DNA of 21,012 nt. Source: Bdellovibrionaceae bacterium UBA2466 (GTDB taxonomy: Bacteria > Bdellovibrionota > FAC87 > UBA2466). Shown here one piece after another: positions 15,068-21,012 of the stretch; within the stretch, counting starts at the first letter, position 1; each line of letters starts with the position of its first letter. Below the pieces are notes generated by a model. It did not search any database, had not been told where the DNA came from, and worked only from the letters and a program-made list of their open reading frames with translations. The stretch is taken from contig DDPO01000112.1 in the NCBI GenBank assembly GCA_002342225.1, forward strand, positions 1-21,012, given 5' to 3'. Position numbers and translations under genes: made by a program.

Positions 15068-17896
15068 CTATAAACCCGCCTCAACTGCAAAGGTGAGGTA
15101 GAGATCTTCTCCAAATTTTCCAAATCCGTGGTAGGCACCCACCCTCATTTGAGCAGGTAAATAGTAGCCAAGTTTCCAATCGCTTTTTAATTCAAGGCCA
15201 CAACTTGTGTAAAAGACTTTCAGAAGATTTTTGGGAAAAGTGGGGTGGGAGGGGCCACGATCATAGGATAAAGTATCTGCGACAAGAGCCCCATGAATCG
15301 AATTCAGAAAAATGGGTAGCAGTCGAAATCCTCGATCTACTCGTGTGATGGGAAATCGGTATTCTAAATTGGTAGAAAACATTCTTCTTCCTGCGAAAAG
15401 ACTAGGGAAAAATCCCCGATTTAAAAAGAAACCACGTCCCTGCGAGAAGAGGAGTTCTCCCCCTCCTTCAAAAAATGAATTAATAAAGCTGCTCCCCTCG
15501 GTGTAGCCAATCTTATTGGCCATGAAAAACACACTGTCTTTCAACAATGGACTTTCGATGTAAGAATTCAGAGAAGCAACAGTTGTGAAAAAATTATTAT
15601 TGCTTCCAAAAGCTTTTGCATATTGAGCGTGGGATATCGAAGCTCGGACTCCATTGACGGGCGAAATAGCCAATTTTCTCTGCGGGAAGCCCCAAAGTTT
15701 GGCGAGCCCCAACTCAATACCTATTGATTGTTCGGCTGGGCCTAAAGGAGAAGATTCGAGTCGATTGAAAATAGCTCCTACACTTAAAATGGGGAGACCC
15801 CATGGGAGTTCTTGGCTATAACCGACTCTTCCCCCCCATCGTTTGAAAAAGCTTTTTGAAACCCTCAAATAGCTGGGTGAAAAATTGACGCTGGAGAAAA
15901 CTGAAGAACTTTTTCCAAACCGATAGGTGTAGAGGAAATTTGCAAAAGGTAATCCCCGAGTATCATATCCACCAAAAATATCGTAAAGATGTTTTTGAGT
16001 AAGGTCGAATCCAGGAATCCATGCTCCTATTTGAGCTCCGTCTGGAACAAACAATAATGAAGGGACCCATGTTTTTGGAGTCAGAGTCCCCATGGGGGAG
16101 TAAGACTTTGGGGGCGAAACTTGAGTGAGTTTCTCAGGTAATGGCGAAGGTTTTTCAATCTCAGGGATCGGAATTCTTTTTGAATCGATAGGTTCAGCCC
16201 AAGCAATGTCAAAACCCCCATGGCGATAAGCAGTTACTAAATAGGAATTATCTTTTTTATCAAAGCTATTAATTCCGTTTAGAAAGCGAGCTTTTATTTT
16301 CATTTCTTTATTGAGAGTGTCGATTTCCCAAATCTCATATCGACCGTTCAAATCTGCGATGGCCTCGATAAATGATTCGTTTGCGGCTAATTTCAAATCA
16401 AAAACTTCTGCCGGGATAGTCGCAACTTTCATCGGGCTATCTTTCTCCCATTGATAAAGATGCGTAGCCATTTGATCTCTTAGTCCAATCCAGTTAGTTT
16501 TCCCTGCAATAAGGCTTGTAACCCATTGCCTCTCAGGAACTTGCCATTCTCGTTTTATAACCCATGATTCCTCCGGATTAGACGATGGAATGAGTTCTAA
16601 AACTTTTCCTTGGTCACTCTCATCGACATAAACAAGAATGGAATTCTCATCTGGAGAACATGCCAAATTGTGAACTCGTAAGTTTTTCCTGTTTTGGATA
16701 TTGATTTTTGCATTTTTTTCCTGATTGAGATCAAATGAAAATAGATCGTTGAGCACATAGCCATATTGAGGACGGGTAGAAATGTAGATGAGTTTTTGGG
16801 CTCCAGTTTTTCCGAACCAACAAAGATTAGGAAATCCAATGTCTCCGATTTCAGTAATTCGAGTTTTTTTCTTGCTCGCTAAATCTAAAGTGTAAATCGC
16901 AGCAACTTCTTTCGGGGTCTCAGCGATGAATGCTATTTGAGATTTGTCAGGTGAGAAAACTAAGCCATTTTTGAAACTTCGATTTTCGGTAATGTAAGTA
17001 AGTTTTGATATCGGATCTTTCTTGATCTGCTCAATTTCACCTAGCGTTTTGTTTTTTTCTTTTTCGAAAATGGAGCTCCAAAGAGTCGGATAATCTGAAC
17101 CAAATGTCTTTTCGAGCGGGCGGCTTATAAAGTACGGTAAATTAGAGCTGTACTGTTCGGTTAATTGGTGAATTCCCTCCGATCCTTTTTGAGACCAAAG
17201 TTCCTGATATAGCTCATATCCAAAAAAATAGGCAGAGTTTCCATGGGGCCACCGAGTGGCTGAACCATCTAGTAAATCAAGGGGTGCAAAATAATTTCCC
17301 CATATCTTTTCTTCGACAGCAGCCCTTCTAAACATCGAGAAAAAAGAGCTGCGGCCACGGCCTCCTTGAGTTTTTTCAGTCTCTAAAAATGTGGCAAGAC
17401 CCTCGTGTAAGTGAGAGGGCATCATTCCATTGGGAACAACCCACGTTCCGAAAATGGTTCGCATCAGTTTCCAAAGACCCGAGGCTGGATAGATGTGAAG
17501 GATATGAACGTATTCGTGAAGGATGACCGAATAGATCCAATCATCCAGCGAAGCTAATTGGCTGCCTGCAGAGGGTGGGGTTGCAAAAAAAACAATATGG
17601 GAATACGGAAAATTCAGTGCATAGCCGTTTAAAGAATCTCGAAAGTCCGCTATGACAATATAGGTCTGAGATGGCCCTTCCGGAAAAATAGGACTTAGAA
17701 CCGAGTGAGCTTTCTCTGCAGCACTAAGCACCTTGAGTGCGAGGTCTTCTCGGCCTTCGCGAAAAACGGCCGTGAAGTGATGGCTTTCTTGGGATTTCCA
17801 AGAAATGTCAGATGGAAAAGTGATGTAAGAGGGTTGTTCAGCAAAACCTTGGCTGAGCCAACAAAAAACCAGAAGAGTGAGGAGAAAAAATCGCAT
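15068..17896 (-). CDS. Outer-membrane gluzincin-like protease / TolB propeller / BamA-type barrel fusion
   Basis: 942 residues. Signal peptide 1 to about 19 (ends GFA). Residues about 35-290 are a zinc-protease domain: HEYVH at 127-131 (two zinc His, catalytic Glu128) and HEGLATFLE at 164-172, where Glu165 would be the third ligand, an arrangement as in gluzincins. Residues about 300-590 hold TolB/WD40-like units (FSPDKSQIAFIAE, CSPDENSILVYV). A Pro-rich linker (IPIPEIEKPSPLPEK) leads to a C-terminal region of amphipathic strands that resembles the Omp85/D15 surface-antigen barrel (for example GYDTRGLPFANFLYTY, NLEYRFPITRVDRG) to the last residue. The likely location is the outer membrane, with the protease in the periplasm or at the surface. 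The start ATG 17896 has no good ribosome site. The GT9 gene lies 41 bases upstream. Substrate unknown. Confidence 0.75.
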   Translation of the reverse strand: MRFFLLTLLVFCWLSQGFAEQPSYITFPSDISWKSQESHHFTAVFREGREDLALKVLSAAEKAHSVLSPIFPEGPSQTYIVIADFRDSLNGYALNFPYSHIVFFATPPSAGSQLASLDDWIYSVILHEYVHILHIYPASGLWKLMRTIFGTWVVPNGMMPSHLHEGLATFLETEKTQGGRGRSSFFSMFRRAAVEEKIWGNYFAPLDLLDGSATRWPHGNSAYFFGYELYQELWSQKGSEGIHQLTEQYSSNLPYFISRPLEKTFGSDYPTLWSSIFEKEKNKTLGEIEQIKKDPISKLTYITENRSFKNGLVFSPDKSQIAFIAETPKEVAAIYTLDLASKKKTRITEIGDIGFPNLCWFGKTGAQKLIYISTRPQYGYVLNDLFSFDLNQEKNAKINIQNRKNLRVHNLACSPDENSILVYVDESDQGKVLELIPSSNPEESWVIKREWQVPERQWVTSLIAGKTNWIGLRDQMATHLYQWEKDSPMKVATIPAEVFDLKLAANESFIEAIADLNGRYEIWEIDTLNKEMKIKARFLNGINSFDKKDNSYLVTAYRHGGFDIAWAEPIDSKRIPIPEIEKPSPLPEKLTQVSPPKSYSPMGTLTPKTWVPSLLFVPDGAQIGAWIPGFDLTQKHLYDIFGGYDTRGLPFANFLYTYRFGKSSSVFSSVNFSPSYLRVSKSFFKRWGGRVGYSQELPWGLPILSVGAIFNRLESSPLGPAEQSIGIELGLAKLWGFPQRKLAISPVNGVRASISHAQYAKAFGSNNNFFTTVASLNSYIESPLLKDSVFFMANKIGYTEGSSFINSFFEGGGELLFSQGRGFFLNRGFFPSLFAGRRMFSTNLEYRFPITRVDRGFRLLPIFLNSIHGALVADTLSYDRGPSHPTFPKNLLKVFYTSCGLELKSDWKLGYYLPAQMRVGAYHGFGKFGEDLYLTFAVEAGL

Positions 17897-17937
17897 TCAG
17901 TCATTCTAATGAGCTGAGCAAATTAAGTCCACACGGC

Positions 17938-18948
17938 TCAATAAAAGAAAGCGAGAGCCTCTGCGGCGACCTGTTCTGGGGTGATTTGTGACATGCAAGC
18001 GTGAGAGGCCAATGGACAAACTTCGGCCCCACACCAGGCATATTCAGGATTTTCCAGATTTTGATCACGGCAACCTACTGGTGCTTGGATGGCGCGGTGT
18101 TTTTTTAGGTCATAACCGTGCCATTCTCCCACAGATTCCGGGCCAAACAGAGTGATTGTGGGAATTCCCAGGGCTGCTGCAATGTGTTTCACTCCAGAAT
18201 CAGCCCCAATAAAACCATCCATCCAAGTCAAGCAGCCGATTAAACTGGGTAGATCTGGGGTGTGAATGAGATGAGAGCTTTTTTCCAAACAATCCCATAG
18301 GAGCGAAGTTGGAGGAGAGTCATAAAGTACAATGACTTCGAATTGTTCCCCCAGCAACCGTGTAAGTGAAACGAAATACTCCAGTGACCATTGCTTCGAA
18401 CGTCGACTGGCTCCTACGTGAATGGCGAGTTTTTTCATTGAACTTTTTAAACAAGGAGTTAGCAGTTGTTCACCTTGGCTTTTATAAATGGGCCCCACCC
18501 ACAAGCGAGGAGCAGGACTTTGGGAGTTCCAACCCAATCCCCTCACAACATTTAAATCTCTTTCAATGGCCGACATAGGTAATCCAATATTGGGTATTTC
18601 TTTGGAGAGTGAATTCGGACGAGCCGCTCTACCGTGGTGGTGAACTAAGAGCTTTTTGCCTCTAGAAAAACGGACGAACATCTCGGTTTGGCGACTCGCG
18701 TGAAAACTAAGAACAGCATCGTATTTCACCTCTCTTATTTTTTTTAAGAGCTTTAAATTAGAGGAGATGTTGGGAGCCAAGTGATATTGCTTATCGATCC
18801 GCGGATCAGAGTCAAAAAGTGAAGCATAGGGAGCAGGATAAGCGATATCAATTTTATTACCGGTAAAATCATGCAGCGCTTCAAGGGCTGCAGTCCATAA
18901 CGCCGTGTCTCCTAATCGCCGATTTTTGATAGCCAGTATCTTTCTCAT
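17938..18948 (-). CDS. Glycosyltransferase family 9 (ADP-heptose:LPS heptosyltransferase-like)
   Basis: 336 residues. GT9 enzymes add heptose to the lipopolysaccharide inner core from ADP-heptose at the cytoplasmic face of the inner membrane. Seen are the N-terminal RRLGDTALWTAAL (acceptor-side loop), LAIHVGASRRSKQWSLEYF (start of the nucleotide-sugar domain) and the signature DGFIGADSGVKHIAAALG followed by TITLFGPE. The C-terminal end has several Cys (CRDQNLENPEYAWCG, CPLASHAC), as in some heptosyltransferases. Family certain; acceptor not. ATG 18948 has only a distant AAGGTGA upstream. It is divergent from pal across about 150 bases. Confidence 0.88.
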   Translation of the reverse strand: MRKILAIKNRRLGDTALWTAALEALHDFTGNKIDIAYPAPYASLFDSDPRIDKQYHLAPNISSNLKLLKKIREVKYDAVLSFHASRQTEMFVRFSRGKKLLVHHHGRAARPNSLSKEIPNIGLPMSAIERDLNVVRGLGWNSQSPAPRLWVGPIYKSQGEQLLTPCLKSSMKKLAIHVGASRRSKQWSLEYFVSLTRLLGEQFEVIVLYDSPPTSLLWDCLEKSSHLIHTPDLPSLIGCLTWMDGFIGADSGVKHIAAALGIPTITLFGPESVGEWHGYDLKKHRAIQAPVGCRDQNLENPEYAWCGAEVCPLASHACMSQITPEQVAAEALAFFY

Positions 18949-18957
18949 GAGAATGCC

Positions 18958-18987
18958 GTCACCTTAAACAATCAAAAAACAGGTGAC
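18958..18987. repeat. Perfect 7-bp inverted repeat at the pal promoter (possible operator)
   Basis: GTCACCT at 18958-18964 and AGGTGAC at 18981-18987 form a perfect inverted repeat with 16 bases between. A third AGGTG follows directly at 18989-18993. The right arm overlaps the -35 box of the pal promoter and the left arm lies near the GT9 start. It may be a repressor or activator site serving both genes, or an RNA hairpin in the GT9 leader. Sequence evidence only. Confidence 0.4.
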
Positions 18988-19011
18988 AAGGTGCTTATCT
19001 ATTTAAATAAT
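18983..19011 (+). promoter_or_regulatory. Sigma70-type promoter of the pal operon
   Basis: GTGACA (18983-18988) and AATAAT (19006-19011) are separated by 17 bases, each one mismatch from consensus. Transcription would begin near 19018, giving a leader of about 84 bases before pal. Confidence 0.55.
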
Positions 19012-19101
19012 GTGTGTATCATTACGATGACTTGCAGTAGTATTTGCTCTGTAAGCAGGTTTGTTTAGTTAATTAGTGAAATTTAAAAAAGGAGTCTCTC
19101 A

Positions 19102-19632
19102 ATGAGTCGTTTACGTCATCTAAGAAATCCACTCATGGTAATCATCGGTTTGGTTTTTGTTATTGCGTTATCTTCATGTAGCAAAAAAGAGGTTGTTCAG
19201 GACGAGCCTCTCATGAACCCGAGTGACACATCAGGTTCTGCAATGGGTGAAGGTGCGGTGGCCTCAGGTAATGCCGGCGATGCTGGCATGGCTGCTAGCG
19301 AACTTGAAACTGTTTATTTTGCTTTTGATAGTTATGCTTTGAGCGGAGATACTCGCTCTCAATTGAAAAATAATCTGTCTTGGCTCAAATCAAATACGAC
19401 CGCAAAGATTCAAATCGAAGGCCACTGCGATGAAAAAGGAACGGTTGAGTACAATATGGCATTGGGTGACAGAAGAGCGAATGCCGTCAAGAATTTCCTT
19501 GTGAAATCTGGTATTGACCGAAGCCGCATCGACACTATCAGCTACGGCAAAGAGCGTCCTGCTGATCCAGGACACGACGAATCTGCATGGAGCAAAAACC
19601 GTAGAGCTGTTTTTATTCTTTTATCTAAGTAG
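19102..19632 (+). CDS. pal: Peptidoglycan-associated lipoprotein Pal
   Basis: 176 residues. Pal is anchored in the outer membrane by its lipid and binds the diaminopimelate of peptidoglycan, helping outer-membrane constriction at division with the Tol system. Signal peptide 1-25 with lipobox LSSC gives lipidated Cys26. A Gly/Ala/Ser-rich linker (about 40-65) precedes the OmpA-like domain (about 70-176): YFAFDSYAL, IEGHCDEKGTVEYN with the peptidoglycan-binding Asp, and LGDRRANAVKNFL with the binding Arg. ATG 19102 has AAAAAAGGAGT about 7 bases upstream. tolQRAB genes are not in the window. DUF4398 and CpoB-like genes follow in an apparent operon. Confidence 0.93.
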   Translation: MSRLRHLRNPLMVIIGLVFVIALSSCSKKEVVQDEPLMNPSDTSGSAMGEGAVASGNAGDAGMAASELETVYFAFDSYALSGDTRSQLKNNLSWLKSNTTAKIQIEGHCDEKGTVEYNMALGDRRANAVKNFLVKSGIDRSRIDTISYGKERPADPGHDESAWSKNRRAVFILLSK

Positions 19633-19636
19633 TTAG

Positions 19637-20014
19637 ATGAACATGAAAATTTTTAATCGGCTAGTCCCAGGAATTTTAATCATTCTGGGGCTAGCTGCTT
19701 GTCATCCAAGACCTGTCGAAGATCTAGCACTAGCCGATGTGGCGCTGAAAGCTGCTCAAAAAGTTAAAGCAGATGCTTTAGCTCCAGATTTCTATCGAAA
19801 AGCTGAAAATTTTTATTTAAGAGCAAAAAAGGATTTTACTGAGGGGTACTTTGAATCCTCTAAAAAATTTGCTACCCAAGCTCGACAAATGGCTGAGAAA
19901 GCTGAGTATCGAGCTTTGCAGAAGCAAGCAAATATTCGACCGAAGATATCTGATGAGGATTCGTCTGGAACATCTTCTGATCCCTTTAAAACTAGAAACT
20001 CTGAGGGGCCATAA
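19637..20014 (+). CDS. DUF4398-type small lipoprotein
   Basis: 125 residues. Signal peptide with lipobox LAAC (lipidated Cys22), then a helical, Ala- and Lys-rich domain (LADVALKAAQKVKAD, FYRKAENFYLRAKK, FATQARQMAEKAE) as in DUF4398 proteins, which are often encoded beside pal/OmpA genes. A hydrophilic Ser/Asp-rich tail follows from about 100. Start at ATG 19637 or the ATG two codons later (19643); neither has a good ribosome site. It begins 4 bases after the pal stop and its TAA shares one base with the next ATG. Probably a periplasmic outer-membrane lipoprotein; precise role unknown. Confidence 0.75.
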   Translation: MNMKIFNRLVPGILIILGLAACHPRPVEDLALADVALKAAQKVKADALAPDFYRKAENFYLRAKKDFTEGYFESSKKFATQARQMAEKAEYRALQKQANIRPKISDEDSSGTSSDPFKTRNSEGP

Positions 20015-20727
20015 TGAGTAATTATAAAATCTTCTTAACCACGACTCTCGTCATTGCCAGTTCAACTCTGACCTCTTGCCGAACCAAAAGTGAGATACGT
20101 CGGGAGCAAGAGTTTGAAAGACTGAAACAAGAAGTTACTCAAACAAGAGGAGATAGAGCGGAAGTTGATTCGAGCGTCGAGGAGCTTAGAGTTGAGATTG
20201 CAAAGCTAGGCAATGTGATCGAAGAAGAAGCCCAAGGTCGCAGAAAAGAGAGCGAAGAGCTACGAAAAGAGGTGACCGCTTTGGCGGCTAGGCTTCAAGC
20301 CTTAGAACAGCGGGCCGTTTCAGAAGAGCTAGCCCAGAAACAACTCGTTCAGGAGAAAGCAAAGGCTAGCTACGATGCGGGAAGACGGCTTTATGACGAT
20401 GGAAAATACGAGGAAGCTATTGATGTTTTAAAAGCTGTCGTAGAAAATCAGCCTAAATCTGAAGACGGGAAGAAATCGCAGTTTCTTCTTGGGGAATCCT
20501 ACTTTGCTACTAAAGATTATAGATTGTCTGGCTCTGAATTTTCACGATTCTTAAAAAACTTTCCAAAGGACGCAATGGTTCCCAACGCCATCTATAGACT
20601 GGCAGCATCTCTTAAAGAGATGGGTAATGGTAAAGATGCAAAATTGTTTTATGAGGAACTTATTCAAAGATACCCAGCAAGTCCTTTTGCGAAAAAAGCC
20701 AAAGTGGATATTAAGCGTTTAAAATAA
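20014..20727 (+). CDS. cpoB: CpoB/YbgF-like coiled-coil and TPR lipoprotein
   Basis: 237 residues. Signal peptide with lipobox LTSC (Cys22), which is unlike E. coli CpoB, a soluble periplasmic protein. A coiled coil spans about 30-110 (Glu/Arg/Lys-rich, with REQEFERLKQEV), followed by TPR repeats from about 120 to the end: SYDAGRRLYDDGKYEEAI, FLLGESYFATKDY, and a final unit ending YPASPFAKKAKVDI. This layout is the YbgF/CpoB pattern; CpoB couples the Tol system to peptidoglycan synthesis at division. TAATG start with GAGGGG at 20003-20008 (5 bases upstream). It follows pal and DUF4398 in the same run, fitting the usual pal-ybgF order. A BamD/other TPR lipoprotein is the alternative. Confidence 0.8.
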   Translation: MSNYKIFLTTTLVIASSTLTSCRTKSEIRREQEFERLKQEVTQTRGDRAEVDSSVEELRVEIAKLGNVIEEEAQGRRKESEELRKEVTALAARLQALEQRAVSEELAQKQLVQEKAKASYDAGRRLYDDGKYEEAIDVLKAVVENQPKSEDGKKSQFLLGESYFATKDYRLSGSEFSRFLKNFPKDAMVPNAIYRLAASLKEMGNGKDAKLFYEELIQRYPASPFAKKAKVDIKRLK

Positions 20728-20729
20728 GT

Positions 20730-21012
20730 TTATGTTTTTTGGTGAGTTACTATCCATCGTCCCACTCCAAGCGTGAGTATGAGATAGATTGCAAGAGCGA
20801 GATAGTTTCCAGAGTTATTCTTCTCCGAATGGACGGCCAAGCATCCTACCGTATTGCTGGTAACATCACAGTGTAAGTTGCCGTCGTTAAATTTCTGCCC
20901 CACTCCCGCGTAGGCTGCTCTTAGAGCAGCGATATCATTAGCATGTAAGGTTCTTTTTTGGGTTTGATTGGTTTCAGCAGAATAATACATTGTTGCGTCT
21001 TGATCACCGCAT
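20730..21012 (-). CDS. Matrixin-type zinc metalloprotease, C-terminal part with C-terminal membrane segment
   Basis: The last about 94 residues are in the window; the gene enters from the right edge, so the HExxH zinc site is not seen. The segment CGDQDATMYYS reads like the matrixin Met-turn (the Met after the zinc site), and DIAALRAAY is the usual closing helix of matrixins (DIxxLRxxY). A polar Cys-containing stretch (CDVTSNTVGC) and a hydrophobic segment (about 20 residues, ALAIYLILTLGVG) follow, ending in basic/polar WIVTHQKT. The C-terminal helix looks like a membrane anchor or sorting signal. It is convergent with the TPR gene, stops 2 bases apart. Matrixin call rests on the Met-turn and helix only. 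Confidence 0.6.
   Translation of the reverse strand, partial: CGDQDATMYYSAETNQTQKRTLHANDIAALRAAYAGVGQKFNDGNLHCDVTSNTVGCLAVHSEKNNSGNYLALAIYLILTLGVGRWIVTHQKT

Noticed and set aside
1..21012. CRISPR arrays, tRNA/rRNA genes, ssrA, insertion sequences or prophage
   Set aside because: No repeat-spacer series, cloverleaf, transposase or phage protein was visible; every long stretch is explained by ordinary genes.

Overview
The window looks like a chromosomal stretch from a Gram-negative, moderately AT-leaning, didermic bacterium of the Bdellovibrionota/Oligoflexia type. This is inferred from gene content, not from any search. The evidence is the many secreted or outer-membrane proteins (FadL-like barrel, Pal, lipoproteins, an M-gluzincin/propeller/barrel fusion), secreted proteases of papain and matrixin type, an ADP-heptose-type GT9 transferase, and dense core gene packing. 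I see no insertion sequence, prophage, CRISPR array, rRNA or tRNA, and no gene-free stretch over 300 bases.

Layout. (1) 1-368, minus: 5' end of a secreted papain-like peptidase that runs off the left edge. (2) 463-2133, minus: a TatD-family hydrolase followed with no gap by tcdA. Divergent from them on plus is a B12-binding/radical SAM protein (2181-3764), then an unrecognised secreted LRR-like protein (3849-4622). (3) 4641-8682, minus: a tight run FadL-like barrel, panB, panC (14-base overlap), DUF502 membrane protein and smpB. A good sigma70-type promoter lies in front of the barrel gene. (4) 8743-12442, minus: a large TadG-like single-pass protein, tsaD, then rsmA (1-base overlap with tsaD). 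(5) 12650-15060, plus: a carboxyl-terminal processing protease (ctpA) translationally coupled by an ATGA overlap to a lipoprotein that resembles a catalytically dead 5'-nucleotidase. (6) 15068-18948, minus: a GT9 glycosyltransferase, then a 942-residue protein joining a zinc protease, a TolB-type propeller and an outer-membrane barrel. (7) 19102-20727, plus: pal, a DUF4398 lipoprotein and a CpoB/YbgF-like TPR lipoprotein, behind a strong-looking promoter with an overlapping inverted repeat. (8) 20730-21012, minus: C-terminal part of a matrixin-type protease with a C-terminal hydrophobic anchor; it runs off the right edge.

How they work together. Housekeeping parts cover translation and tRNA/rRNA modification (tcdA, tsaD, rsmA, smpB) and pantothenate synthesis (panB, panC). 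tcdA and tsaD act in the same tRNA pathway, t6A formation and its cyclisation to ct6A, but lie in separate transcription units. The right half is dominated by envelope biology: Pal/CpoB-type outer-membrane constriction, a Ctp protease with a coupled lipoprotein, and surface proteases. The most novel candidates are the ctpA-coupled pseudo-nucleotidase lipoprotein, the protease-propeller-barrel fusion, the secreted LRR-like protein with an aromatic tail, and the orphan TadG-like protein. I cannot claim a clearly new multi-gene defence or secretion system here. Several ORF starts have been moved to downstream codons where a Shine-Dalgarno sequence or a family N-terminus supports it.
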